DNA of 64,000 nucleotides from Mariniblastus sp. (GTDB lineage Bacteria; Planctomycetota; Planctomycetia; Pirellulales; Pirellulaceae), in the NCBI GenBank assembly GCA_022447555.1, contig JAKVBF010000005.1, positions 74,173 through 138,172 on the forward strand, read 5' to 3'. Below, one piece after another: positions 35,505 through 43,289 of this stretch (the first letter of the stretch is position 1; every line of letters starts with the position of its first letter). A program made the translations under genes and the position numbers. The notes beneath the pieces are model-generated. The model did no database searches and had not been told where the DNA came from. It saw nothing but the letters and a program-made list of their open reading frames with translations.

Positions 35505-35941
35505 TATTCTTCATCAATGTAATCTAAAGGATCATATTCAGGGTCCGGCATGAACCGAACCACGGACATGGAAACGGGGTTGGCTGCTGAGTTGGGGGTC
35601 TGTTCAACGGTGACGACGACCATCAACAACCCGAGTTGGCCTGAATCCTGTACATCGACGCTAAACATCCAATCCGGGTTTTCGTCGATCACACTTGCTG
35701 AAACGGATTGCAATTCAATGATGCCCGCAGAAACCTCTGCCATTTTCCCATCGACTAAGATGTTAGCGTCACTTCGGATACGGGCTTCCACCGCAGAACG
35801 GTAGCCAATGTTGACCAACTGACCAATCACGGCCATTGCCCCGCCCAGAATGGCAATCGATAGCAGGACTTCCAACAATGAAAAACCGGGTCGGCTGCAT
35901 TGATGGCAGGAGTTTCGATTTGAAGGATTTAAAAGGAGCAT
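35504..35941 (-). CDS. gspI: minor pseudopilin GspI
   Basis: A 145-residue prepilin with the cleavage and hydrophobic motif 'RPGFSLLEVLLSIAILGGA' (G-F junction, Glu at +5, about residues 19-37) followed by a small beta domain. The 'LLEVLLSIAIL' wording is typical of GspI, as is its place between gspH and gspJ. It should sit in the GspK-GspI-GspJ tip complex of the pseudopilus. The leader is about 20 residues and positively charged. It overlaps the stop codons of both neighbours by a single base, so translation is probably coupled. Confidence 0.87.
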   Translation of the reverse strand: MLLLNPSNRNSCHQCSRPGFSLLEVLLSIAILGGAMAVIGQLVNIGYRSAVEARIRSDANILVDGKMAEVSAGIIELQSVSASVIDENPDWMFSVDVQDSGQLGLLMVVVTVEQTPNSAANPVSMSVVRFMPDPEYDPLDYIDEE

Positions 35942-36525
35942 TATTCTATCATTCGGTCATCAAGAATTTTTTTTACGGTCGTTGTTCCCGTCAGCCCGCG
36001 AAGGGTGACCTGAACGGCATCGTTCTCTTGATTCTGCAAGATCACTTTGGCGGTTTGAGATGTCCCGTCCGGGTAAAAAAGGAGTGGACGCATGTCACCG
36101 GGCTGAAAATTGGCAGAGACCATCGCGGCGGCGGCGCGGGCGTCCGTGTTGGTTACGGCCATCGAAAATCTTACGTCTCTTGGTAACAAATCGTCTCCGA
36201 AGTCGAAATTACTACTGCGAGTCTCTTCGTTCAGAGATACGCCCTTCATCGAGTCGACTGTTTCGGCGTTGAATGGACCAACCCGAAATGCGGGGCCTTC
36301 AACTTGGTAGTAAAAGGCGTAGATTTCTCCAGTGCGGATGGCGCTAACTCGCGCAAGACCCATATGGGCTCGTACTAGATCGGCACCCTTATCGAGCTTT
36401 TGCCCGGAAAAAGATCGCTGCAATAGCGGAAGTGACATTGCAGCGACGGCGATCATGACGGCCAAAACGATGATCAGTTCGAGCAGGGTGAATCCGCTCG
36501 TGCGACGTTTCGACAACGGATTCAT
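35941..36525 (-). CDS. gspH: minor pseudopilin GspH
   Basis: A 194-residue prepilin. The ATG at 36525 gives a short basic leader 'MNPLSKRRTSG' before 'FTLLELIIVLAVMIAVAAMS', the standard T2SS prepilin cleavage form. The open frame extends to 36603, but this would overlap the gspG coding end by more than 70 bases. The globular domain has the GspH-like helix 'GADLVRAHMGLARVSAIRTG' that continues from the pilin stalk, followed by beta strands. It probably joins the major pseudopilus to the minor tip complex. Four bases separate it from gspG. Confidence 0.87.
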   Translation of the reverse strand: MNPLSKRRTSGFTLLELIIVLAVMIAVAAMSLPLLQRSFSGQKLDKGADLVRAHMGLARVSAIRTGEIYAFYYQVEGPAFRVGPFNAETVDSMKGVSLNEETRSSNFDFGDDLLPRDVRFSMAVTNTDARAAAAMVSANFQPGDMRPLLFYPDGTSQTAKVILQNQENDAVQVTLRGLTGTTTVKKILDDRMIE

Positions 36526-36529
36526 GGTT

Positions 36530-36958
36530 TTATTGCGCCGGTTCAGGCACATCATCCGCCGAACCTTGTTGGCCGTCAGGGCCGGGGCTGGCAATGAAAA
36601 CACGATTGTTAGCTTCGTCAGGACCGTAGTTGTAAGGGTTGCCCCATGGATCGTTTGGAACGGCTTCGTTGAGGTAGGGGCCTCGCCATTGACGTGCCGA
36701 GAGTCCAGCAGGTTGTGTGAACAAGTCGTCTAAAGAATTGGGGAAACGACCAACCTGAAGCTTGTAGCTGATGCAGGCGTTTTCAAGGGTGTTGATCTGA
36801 GACAAACACGCGTCGGATTGTGCGTTTTTCTGAATGTTCAAAAATGCGAACGTTACCATTGAGGCCATGATCACCAAGATCGCCATGACCAATAGTAATT
36901 CCATCAGTGTGAAGCCCTTTCGGTCAGCTCGAGTTGGACGGTGAAAATTGCGACGCAT
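36530..36958 (-). CDS. gspG: major pseudopilin GspG
   Basis: The main subunit of the periplasmic pseudopilus. The 142-residue protein has the leader 'MRRNFHRPTRADRKG' and the pilin motif 'FTLMELLLVMAILVIMASMV' with Glu at +5. The C-terminal part has the GspG-specific calcium-loop pattern 'RGPYLNEAVPNDPWGNPYNY' and 'PGPDGQQGSADD'. AAGGAGAG lies five bases before the ATG at 36958, which is why this start is preferred over one eight codons upstream. The mature length is close to that of other GspG. It needs a prepilin peptidase, which is not in the window. Confidence 0.95.
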   Translation of the reverse strand: MRRNFHRPTRADRKGFTLMELLLVMAILVIMASMVTFAFLNIQKNAQSDACLSQINTLENACISYKLQVGRFPNSLDDLFTQPAGLSARQWRGPYLNEAVPNDPWGNPYNYGPDEANNRVFIASPGPDGQQGSADDVPEPAQ

Positions 36959-37008
36959 CGTTTCTCTCCTTTGAGAATTCAAAATTTGTAATCGTAGATT
37001 TGATGTGT

Positions 37009-38217
37009 CTAGCCTTGCAAGGCTTGACCCATTTTCATGACAGGAAGTAAAAGTGCGATGACGACGATCAGGATCACGACTGCCATCACCAGCAACATTA
37101 AGGGTTCAATTAGTTTAACCATTAAGTCGAGTCGCCGAGTTGTCTGTTTTTCAAGACCGTCAGCGATGTTGACTAAAACAGTATCTAACGTGTTCGATTC
37201 TTCTGCAACGCTAATCATCTCCGTCACATTTTTCGGAAAATGCCCGGAGGACTCTAGAGGAACTGACAGCGACGCACCGGCGGTGATATTGTCGGTAGCG
37301 CTTGTGATTGCATCCGATAACACCTTATTCCCAGCCGCATCGCTACTGATCGTCAAACCTTTAAGGATTGGAACCCCGTTGTGTAGTAAGGTTCCCAAAA
37401 CGCGACAAAAGCGAGCGACTGCGAGGTTGCGGAAAATCATCCCAAACAAAGGGAGCTTGAGTTTCATGCGGTCAGCAATTTCACGTCCTCGGTCGGTACG
37501 TAATTGAACCCGCAAAACAAAGTAAAGTGCCGCAAAACCAGCTAATAAAAAGATTCCGTAAGTTTGTAAGACAGTGCTAAAAGACAAAAGCCAGTCCGTA
37601 ATGGGGGGGAGTTGACCTTTTTCTCGCAACGCGTCGAACATTTCGCCAAATTTAGGTACAAAGAACACTAACAAGACTGCGACAACGAGTGTTCCGATGG
37701 AAGCGAGAACGGCGGGATAGATCAACGCTCCTATGGTGCGACTTTTGAGTTCATCCTGCTGTTCTGTAAAGAGGGCCACCCGTTCCAGAGCGTCTTCGAG
37801 GAAGCCACCCTCCGCGCCAGCTCGTGCCATGTTGACGGCCATCTCGCTAAAAACTTTGGGATGTTCGTCAAAAGCGTCTCCCAGCGATTCACCGTCTTCG
37901 ATCTTACTAATGATGTCGTCAAGTGCGTTTTTGAGTGCCGGGATTGAGCTTTGGTCTCGAAGGACAGAGAGAGATCTAAGCAGGGGAACTCCATTTTTCA
38001 TTAGCGAGGCCAGCTGCTCATAAAAAATGGCAATCTTTTGCCCGCTGACACCGCCGCCAAATGAGAATGATTTACTTGTGTTTTCGGCAGCTACGGTAAC
38101 GGGGAACAATGATTTGCCGCGCAGCACATTGATCACGTCCCTCTCGGTCGCTGCAGACATGGAGCCAGTGATTCGCTGTCCTGACGCATCGCGTGCTATA
38201 TAAGTAAAGTCGGCCAT
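37009..38217 (-). CDS. gspF: type II secretion inner-membrane protein GspF
   Basis: The polytopic platform protein around which the pseudopilus is thought to turn. The 402-residue protein begins 'ADFTYIARDASGQRITGSM', typical of GspF/PilC. It has two homologous T2SSF domains with the repeat motifs 'FYEQLASLMKNGVPLLRSL' and 'FCRVLGTLLHNGVPILKGL'. Three transmembrane helices are visible (about 167-190, 215-240, and the last near 372-395, 'LMLLVMAVVILIVVIALLLP'). Length is normal. It follows gspE by 15 bases and precedes gspG by 50. Confidence 0.95.
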   Translation of the reverse strand: MADFTYIARDASGQRITGSMSAATERDVINVLRGKSLFPVTVAAENTSKSFSFGGGVSGQKIAIFYEQLASLMKNGVPLLRSLSVLRDQSSIPALKNALDDIISKIEDGESLGDAFDEHPKVFSEMAVNMARAGAEGGFLEDALERVALFTEQQDELKSRTIGALIYPAVLASIGTLVVAVLLVFFVPKFGEMFDALREKGQLPPITDWLLSFSTVLQTYGIFLLAGFAALYFVLRVQLRTDRGREIADRMKLKLPLFGMIFRNLAVARFCRVLGTLLHNGVPILKGLTISSDAAGNKVLSDAITSATDNITAGASLSVPLESSGHFPKNVTEMISVAEESNTLDTVLVNIADGLEKQTTRRLDLMVKLIEPLMLLVMAVVILIVVIALLLPVMKMGQALQG

Positions 38218-38232
38218 CTATAAACCCGTCAG

Positions 38233-39921
38233 CTACTTCCGTTTAATGGTGCGGTCGCTCTTGGTGATGCGAACGATTTCATCCACCGTGGTATCTCCGG
38301 CGATGACTTTTAACCAGCCATCATCCCGCAGAGATTCCATGCCGGCTTCGGCCGCAGCTTTTTTGATCTCCCAGGTGCTACACCGATCCGTCGCCATTTG
38401 GCGAATCGTGTCGGTGGTCGTTAAGAGTTCGTAAACACCCAATCTTCCTGTGTAACCAACTTCGCGACATTCGCGACATCGGCCCGCTTCATACAACGGC
38501 CCATCCAGTAATTCAAAAGGGAAGTCTTCAGGCAAGTCTTCTTTTTTGACAGAAACCTGACGCCGGCAGCTCTTGCATAAACGTCTCACAAGGCGCTGGG
38601 CCATCACCGCTTCGACGGTACTAGTGACGAGGAACGGCTCTACGCCCATGTCGACCATCCTGGTGTAGGCACCTGCGGCATCATTCGTATGAAGTGTGCT
38701 AAATACGAGGTGCCCGGTAAGGGCGGCTTGAATCGCATTTTCCGCGGTTTCGAGATCTCGGATTTCACCCACCAGCACGACGTCGGGATCGTGACGTAAA
38801 ATGCTACGTAACGATTGGGCAAATGTGAGACCTATCTTGGGGTGAACCTGAATCTGATTGATTCCGGCAAGTTGGTATTCGACTGGGTCTTCCGTTGTAA
38901 TGATCTTGGTTGTGGCGTTGTTGATTTCGATCAGCGAACTGTAAAGCGTGGTGGTTTTACCGGAACCGGTTGGGCCCGTGACTAAGATAATCCCGTGTGG
39001 AAGGCGAATGAGTTTGCTAAAGATATCATAGGATTTCTGCGACATCCCCAAGTTGCGAAGATCGAATTTCATGGCGCCTTTGTCTAGGATCCTCATGACC
39101 AGACCTTCGCCATGGATCATGGGAATGACCGAAACACGAACATCGACTTCTCGACCCTTGACTTTTAGTTTGATTCGACCGTCCTGAGGCAGGCGTTTCT
39201 CGGCAATATTAAGTCTCGCCATGATTTTCAAACGGCTGATGATCGCGGCCCGAAAATGATTGATTTCAGGTGGAACGGGTTGCGTATGAAGGATGCCATC
39301 AATTCGGTAACGGATGACGATCCCGCGCTCTTGCGATTCAATATGGACGTCACTCGTTTTGCTCTCGATTGCTTCCAAGAGGATTTCGTTGACCAATCGG
39401 ACCACACTGGCCTCTTGGGCCATTTCCGAAAGTTCGCTACCGTCCGTTTCGATTTCTTCAAGCAGTTCAATACCATCTTCGGCCTTTTGTTCAAGAAGAC
39501 CTTCTACCGTCTCACCCCCCACTCCAAGATGGGTTTTTATCAGTTTGGCGATCTCAATTTGATCTGCGAGTACGGGTTCGACCGTCAGTCCGGTTGCGGC
39601 TGCGACTTCATCGAGGGGGTAGAAGTTGAGCGGGTCGGAAGTGGCGACTCGAATCGAGCCATTGTGGCGAGATACGGGAAAAAGATTTTCGCGGTAAATC
39701 AGCTTTTGAGGGAATGATTCCAACAGGCCTAGATCAACGGATTCCTCGCGCAGATCGACAAATTCGAGCCCCAGTTCATTGGCGATCGCACGCATGATGA
39801 CATTCACATCGGCGGTTGGGTGACTGTGTGCCCAAGTCAGTAAATCATCGGATTGCCGTACATCGTTCAACTGGGTTTCGTCAATTAAACCGCGTCGCAA
39901 CAGGATTTCAGCAACGTCCAT
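38233..39921 (-). CDS. gspE: type II secretion ATPase GspE
   Basis: The hexameric ATPase that drives pseudopilus assembly at the inner face of the cytoplasmic membrane. The 562-residue protein has an N-terminal N1E/MshEN-type domain (about 1-135), then the ATPase core with Walker A 'GPTGSGKTT' (316-324), the Asp box 'ITTEDPVEYQLAGINQIQV', Walker B 'VVLVGEIRD' (381-389) and the His box 'FSTLHTNDA'. The tetracysteine zinc module is present, with C449, C452, C482 and C485. All key residues are intact. It heads the secretion gene run, with a 507-base gap upstream. Confidence 0.96.
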   Translation of the reverse strand: MDVAEILLRRGLIDETQLNDVRQSDDLLTWAHSHPTADVNVIMRAIANELGLEFVDLREESVDLGLLESFPQKLIYRENLFPVSRHNGSIRVATSDPLNFYPLDEVAAATGLTVEPVLADQIEIAKLIKTHLGVGGETVEGLLEQKAEDGIELLEEIETDGSELSEMAQEASVVRLVNEILLEAIESKTSDVHIESQERGIVIRYRIDGILHTQPVPPEINHFRAAIISRLKIMARLNIAEKRLPQDGRIKLKVKGREVDVRVSVIPMIHGEGLVMRILDKGAMKFDLRNLGMSQKSYDIFSKLIRLPHGIILVTGPTGSGKTTTLYSSLIEINNATTKIITTEDPVEYQLAGINQIQVHPKIGLTFAQSLRSILRHDPDVVLVGEIRDLETAENAIQAALTGHLVFSTLHTNDAAGAYTRMVDMGVEPFLVTSTVEAVMAQRLVRRLCKSCRRQVSVKKEDLPEDFPFELLDGPLYEAGRCRECREVGYTGRLGVYELLTTTDTIRQMATDRCSTWEIKKAAAEAGMESLRDDGWLKVIAGDTTVDEIVRITKSDRTIKRK

Positions 39922-40198
39922 AAAGGCTCACTTTGTTTTGTTTAAATTACAGCGTTTGTTAAGGTCAGGAAAAGCACCTTGTCATGTCGGCGGTTTTTAC
40001 ACAGCCCGTCCCAACTTGGATCCTTCCCACCCCCAACTTTAGCCAGTGTTTCAAAGGAACCAGATGGAATCGAAGCGGACGGACGTGACAATCAGGATTC
40101 GTTCGCCGCGCCTGACGAATGATCCGGTTGTGTCGATTTCGCCAACAACCGAGCAAACGCCTTGGACTGCAACGAGGGGAAAACGGACCCGTAAACCG

Positions 40199-40260
40199 AA
40201 AGAAATGCACCGCACTGTTGGGTGAGAGGGTCGCGTCAAAACGCGGCGGTGCATTTCTTT
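40199..40260. repeat. 15-bp perfect inverted repeat forming a large hairpin
   Basis: AAAGAAATGCACCGC (40199-40213) is the exact reverse complement of GCGGTGCATTTCTTT (40246-40260). The 32-base interior contains a second small stem (CGCG-TCAAAA-CGCG, 40232-40245) stacked directly against the right arm. It could be an RNA structure, a terminator active on either strand, or a relic palindromic element. No protein gene overlaps it. Confidence 0.75.
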
Positions 40261-40358
40261 TGAGTTACGAGCTATCCACACCCTAGTTATTAAAACCGCG
40301 GGACCTCCTATTAGTTTCGTGAAATCGTCCAATTCCAGCGATTTGCAGGGGTTTAATT

Positions 40359-40390
40359 AAAAAAAAACCCACCATGGAAATCATGGTGGG
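40359..40390 (-). terminator. Rho-independent terminator of the Spy-like gene
   Basis: On the minus strand, a perfect 9-bp stem (CCCACCATG/CATGGTGGG) with a 5-base loop is followed by nine T. It lies about 40 bases after the stop of the minus-strand Spy-like gene. This is a canonical intrinsic terminator. Confidence 0.93.
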
Positions 40391-40428
40391 CCAACTTTTT
40401 ATTCGCGTTACAGGGGATCTGGAAACCC

Positions 40429-41151
40429 TTAGAAGTCGCTGCGTCCACGTCCTCCTCGATCACCGCCACGGTCACGCTCGCCACGCTCGCCACGCTGACC
40501 ACCGCCCCATTGGCTGCGACGATCTCCGAAGTCGAATTCTTGGCCAACCAGCTCGTCCCACTTTTTACGCTGCTCGCTGTCCAAAACACCACGCACTTTC
40601 TTTTGGATTTCTTCACGCATCTTTGCGATAGCTTTTTGCATGTCTTCATTTCCTTTGGCCGTGATTTCTTCCATCTCTTCCATCTGCGATTCCGAGATAT
40701 CAAGCTCTTCAGCCAACGCGCTACTTACGCCTGTTCCGCCTCGACGGCGATTTTGGTTTTGAAAGTTTAGCTGCTTGAGACGTTTTTGCTGATGGGGTAG
40801 AAGGATATCGTTGACGTCATCCTTGAGCTTTTCCATCATATCGCTCACCTCTTCCATCTTTTCTTCTCGCTCGTCTTGGCTCATGTCACGCATGCCCATG
40901 AACATGTCTCGCATCTCTTGCATCGCCTCTTCCTGAAGGTCTCGCAGTTCGTCTTTTTGATCATCCACCAACTCAAGTTCTTCAGCGACTTTATCATTCC
41001 GCAAAAGCATGATTGGATTGTTGAAAATCTGTCCCATCTGGCTGCCGCCACGACCGCCCCGACCGCCGCCTGGTTGGGCGAAAGACATGTCAACGAAACA
41101 AAGAACAAGGCCCAAGGCTAAGGCAAGGGTGAATTGTGATCGCAACTTCAT
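40429..41151 (-). CDS. exported Spy/LTXXQ-like protein with RG-rich ends
   Basis: A 240-residue exported protein with a signal peptide (about residues 1-26, ending 'DMSFA'). The mature N-terminus is glycine/arginine-rich ('QPGGGRGGRGGSQ'). The core is long amphipathic helix with two similar blocks: 'VAEELELVDDQKDELRDLQE' and 'LAEELDISESQMEEMEEITA'. Each resembles the LTXXQ repeat of Spy/CpxP periplasmic chaperones. Each block ends in a 'LLPHQQKRLKQL' or 'LDSEQRKKWDEL' segment. The C-terminus is again Gly/Arg/Asp-rich. AGGAG lies eight bases before the ATG at 41151, making it preferable to a start eight codons earlier. A perfect terminator follows. The client of this protein is unknown. Confidence 0.8.
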   Translation of the reverse strand: MKLRSQFTLALALGLVLCFVDMSFAQPGGGRGGRGGSQMGQIFNNPIMLLRNDKVAEELELVDDQKDELRDLQEEAMQEMRDMFMGMRDMSQDEREEKMEEVSDMMEKLKDDVNDILLPHQQKRLKQLNFQNQNRRRGGTGVSSALAEELDISESQMEEMEEITAKGNEDMQKAIAKMREEIQKKVRGVLDSEQRKKWDELVGQEFDFGDRRSQWGGGQRGERGERDRGGDRGGRGRSDF

Positions 41152-41457
41152 TCGATAATCTCCTGAATATGGCATTGGTGGCTCGTAAGAACCAGCTTGT
41201 AAAGTTCGGCCGGCGGAGCCCTAGGAAGGGCACAAGATGTGTTGTTCTGTTTTAACCGACTGTTTGTTGAAGAGTTTCGGGAAATCTACCCAAATTGTTT
41301 GTTTTGGAAGATTTTTTCGGGCCAACCTCTCCGTCGCTGTCGGGGAATGATTGTTTTTTAAGTTTGGGCAATCGCGGTCAGCGGTTTCTCCACGTTAAAT
41401 ATCGCCTATCTTCACGTTTTACGTCTTTTCAACCGTGCGATGTTATTGGTTGGCAGT
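41152..41457. other. intergenic region
   Basis: About 306 bases upstream of the Spy-like gene and downstream of the thioredoxin-protease gene, both on the minus strand. Nothing beyond presumed promoter sequence was recognised; no RNA gene or strong hairpin. Confidence 0.4.
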
Positions 41458-42936
41458 CTAGCGAGGCGACTGAGCCCTTAATTGGTCGTTTTTGCTGTTT
41501 AAAGGTGGGGCGGCTGGCATATCCCTTCGTTGGTCAGCAAGTCGCGCCGGGGCGGCCGCTGACGCCTGGAGAATCTCGTTGATTAATCTGGGCGAGGGGT
41601 TGGGGATCCGTATCGTCTGGCTGCTTGCTGAGGGATGCCCTTGGGGATGGTTCGACCGGAAGATTACGATCACCTCTTGGGGTTCGCCGGATGCGTTCTT
41701 GGTTGGCGATTCGGAGGATGATTGTGATCGGTTGGTGTTGGTCCATTCGGGGCCCCTCAATTCGCGAGCTGCAGGGGGCAGCGATTGGGATGCGTTTGAA
41801 ACCAATCGTTGGTCAGGCGTTTCCGCCCAGTCATCGGCGGTTTCGTAATTGGTCGCGATCGCGTTATTCCCATAAAATAGATTGGTCAAATTGACCTCTG
41901 CGAGCTGCCAATAAATGGTATTTAGAGCAACGTAAATTCCTTCGTCAAAATCGACCGCCGCCGCATTGCAGACACCGACTAACTGGCCACCGGGCGTGAA
42001 TAAACCACCACCGCTTCTTCCTTCAACGGGTCTCCCGTAGATGTCATATTTATCGACGCCGTTGTATTTGGCAAGATTTTTGATGCGTGTTCTGCGAATG
42101 GTTGGATTTTCGCCGTGATCGCAGCCAATGCTAAACGCTTGGTCTGAGGTCTGGATCAGATAGTTGGGTTGGGCCACAAAGACAGGTTCCACTTCAAAAT
42201 CTTGAGTCGAGATTGTGACCAAGGCAATATCGCGGTCTCCGGCATCATAATTGAGTATTCGGCCGGTGGCGGTTTTCGGTTGCCCACTGGCAAAGTCGTA
42301 TTCTGCCGTCACTTTACCTGTACCCTGGGAGTCTCGAAAAACATGGCCGCAGGTTAAGACGAGGCATTCATTCTGATGGTGGTGAATGATGGTTCCCGTT
42401 GCGTACGATGTTCCTTCCGGATCCGACACCTTCAGTCGGACTGTCGCTCGCAATGCTCTCAGCTCGGCTGGATTCACCGGTTCGATTGTCCCCTTCATGG
42501 ACGCATTCGACTTTTGCGAGGTGCCGGCAAGGAGCGAGGGATTTGGGCGCGCCGTGGTGGACAATGAGTTTGTTGTCGGTAGCGGTTTGGCGCAGTGGGC
42601 GAACCAAGACCGTAACGTGGCTCCCGATACCATGCCTGTCTTTCTTCCGACCACCTCCTGATCAGCGACCAATATCGTCGTAGGTGTTCGCGTGACTTTG
42701 AAGTGGCTTGCCCACTCCGGTTGGGCTGTGGTATTTACGATGGTGACGGGAAATCCTTCATTAGCTAACTGAAGAATGACCGGTTCTAGTTGATGGCATG
42801 GACCACAGGATGGATTGGTGAAGAAGTACAAACGTGTGTGACTGATTTGTGAGGTGTCCGCCGAACTCATTTGAACGGAGGCTGCAATTATAAAGAGGCA
42901 GAATATCTGACTCGCGAATTTCACACGTCTTCTCAT
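41458..42936 (-). CDS. exported thioredoxin-trypsin-like protease fusion
   Basis: A 492-residue exported protein that joins two folds. After a signal peptide (about 1-26) comes a thioredoxin-like domain with the active-site 'PSCGPCHQL' (C44, C47) and the cis-Pro region 'TRTPTTILV'. A Ser/Thr/Asn linker (about 120-155) leads to a chymotrypsin-fold protease. Its triad reads as His198 in 'LTCGHVF', Asp236 in 'DRDIALV' and Ser308 in 'GRSGGGLF'. The last 140 residues are polar and Pro/Ser-rich. GGAGGG lies seven bases before the ATG at 42936, so the extra 33 residues of the longer frame are probably not translated. It is divergent from the NfeD-type protease gene. Confidence 0.87.
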   Translation of the reverse strand: MRRRVKFASQIFCLFIIAASVQMSSADTSQISHTRLYFFTNPSCGPCHQLEPVILQLANEGFPVTIVNTTAQPEWASHFKVTRTPTTILVADQEVVGRKTGMVSGATLRSWFAHCAKPLPTTNSLSTTARPNPSLLAGTSQKSNASMKGTIEPVNPAELRALRATVRLKVSDPEGTSYATGTIIHHHQNECLVLTCGHVFRDSQGTGKVTAEYDFASGQPKTATGRILNYDAGDRDIALVTISTQDFEVEPVFVAQPNYLIQTSDQAFSIGCDHGENPTIRRTRIKNLAKYNGVDKYDIYGRPVEGRSGGGLFTPGGQLVGVCNAAAVDFDEGIYVALNTIYWQLAEVNLTNLFYGNNAIATNYETADDWAETPDQRLVSNASQSLPPAARELRGPEWTNTNRSQSSSESPTKNASGEPQEVIVIFRSNHPQGHPSASSQTIRIPNPSPRLINEILQASAAAPARLADQRRDMPAAPPLNSKNDQLRAQSPR

Positions 42937-43289
42937 TATCAATCCCTCCGTGGACTGAATTCCTGGGTAAAATGTTGACCGATCATTCCTTGAACGGGCC
43001 ACCAGAAAGCCGTGAAAGCCGAAACAGTGAATCAAAAATTACGACGAAACTTACCTGCGATTTGGTACCCGTTTATGGGGCGTACCATACGGAGGTTTCA
43101 CGAAATTCTGAGCCAACAGGCGGGTGGTCTTCGCCGGAACATTGAGACCGAATCCTTCGCGCTACCTCTCGTCCTGATTGCCTGACCGATTAGAATGAAA
43201 ATATCAAAACGGTGAAACCTGAATCCGACGAAAATTTCGTGTCCGGCAGGAATGAAACTGCTAGCTTTTTGTAAGCCGAGGTCCAGACA
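42937..43289. other. divergent intergenic region between two protease genes
   Basis: About 353 bases holding the two divergent promoters. An imperfect inverted repeat around 43062-43085 (GGTAC.../...GTACC) is the only structure noted. No gene or RNA was recognised. Confidence 0.4.

Larger units (their letters stand above)
39922..40428. other. non-coding region upstream of the secretion operon with large inverted repeat
   Basis: About 507 bases between gspE and the Spy-like gene. It should contain the promoter of the secretion operon. It also holds the terminator of the Spy-like gene (40359-40390), a large hairpin (40199-40260), and a weaker 6-bp inverted repeat around 40097-40120 (ATTCGT/ACGAAT). 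No open frame here looks like a gene. Confidence 0.5.

Noticed and set aside
40470..40500. Short tandem repeat
   Set aside because: It encodes the repeated Gly-Glu-Arg tail of the Spy-like protein.
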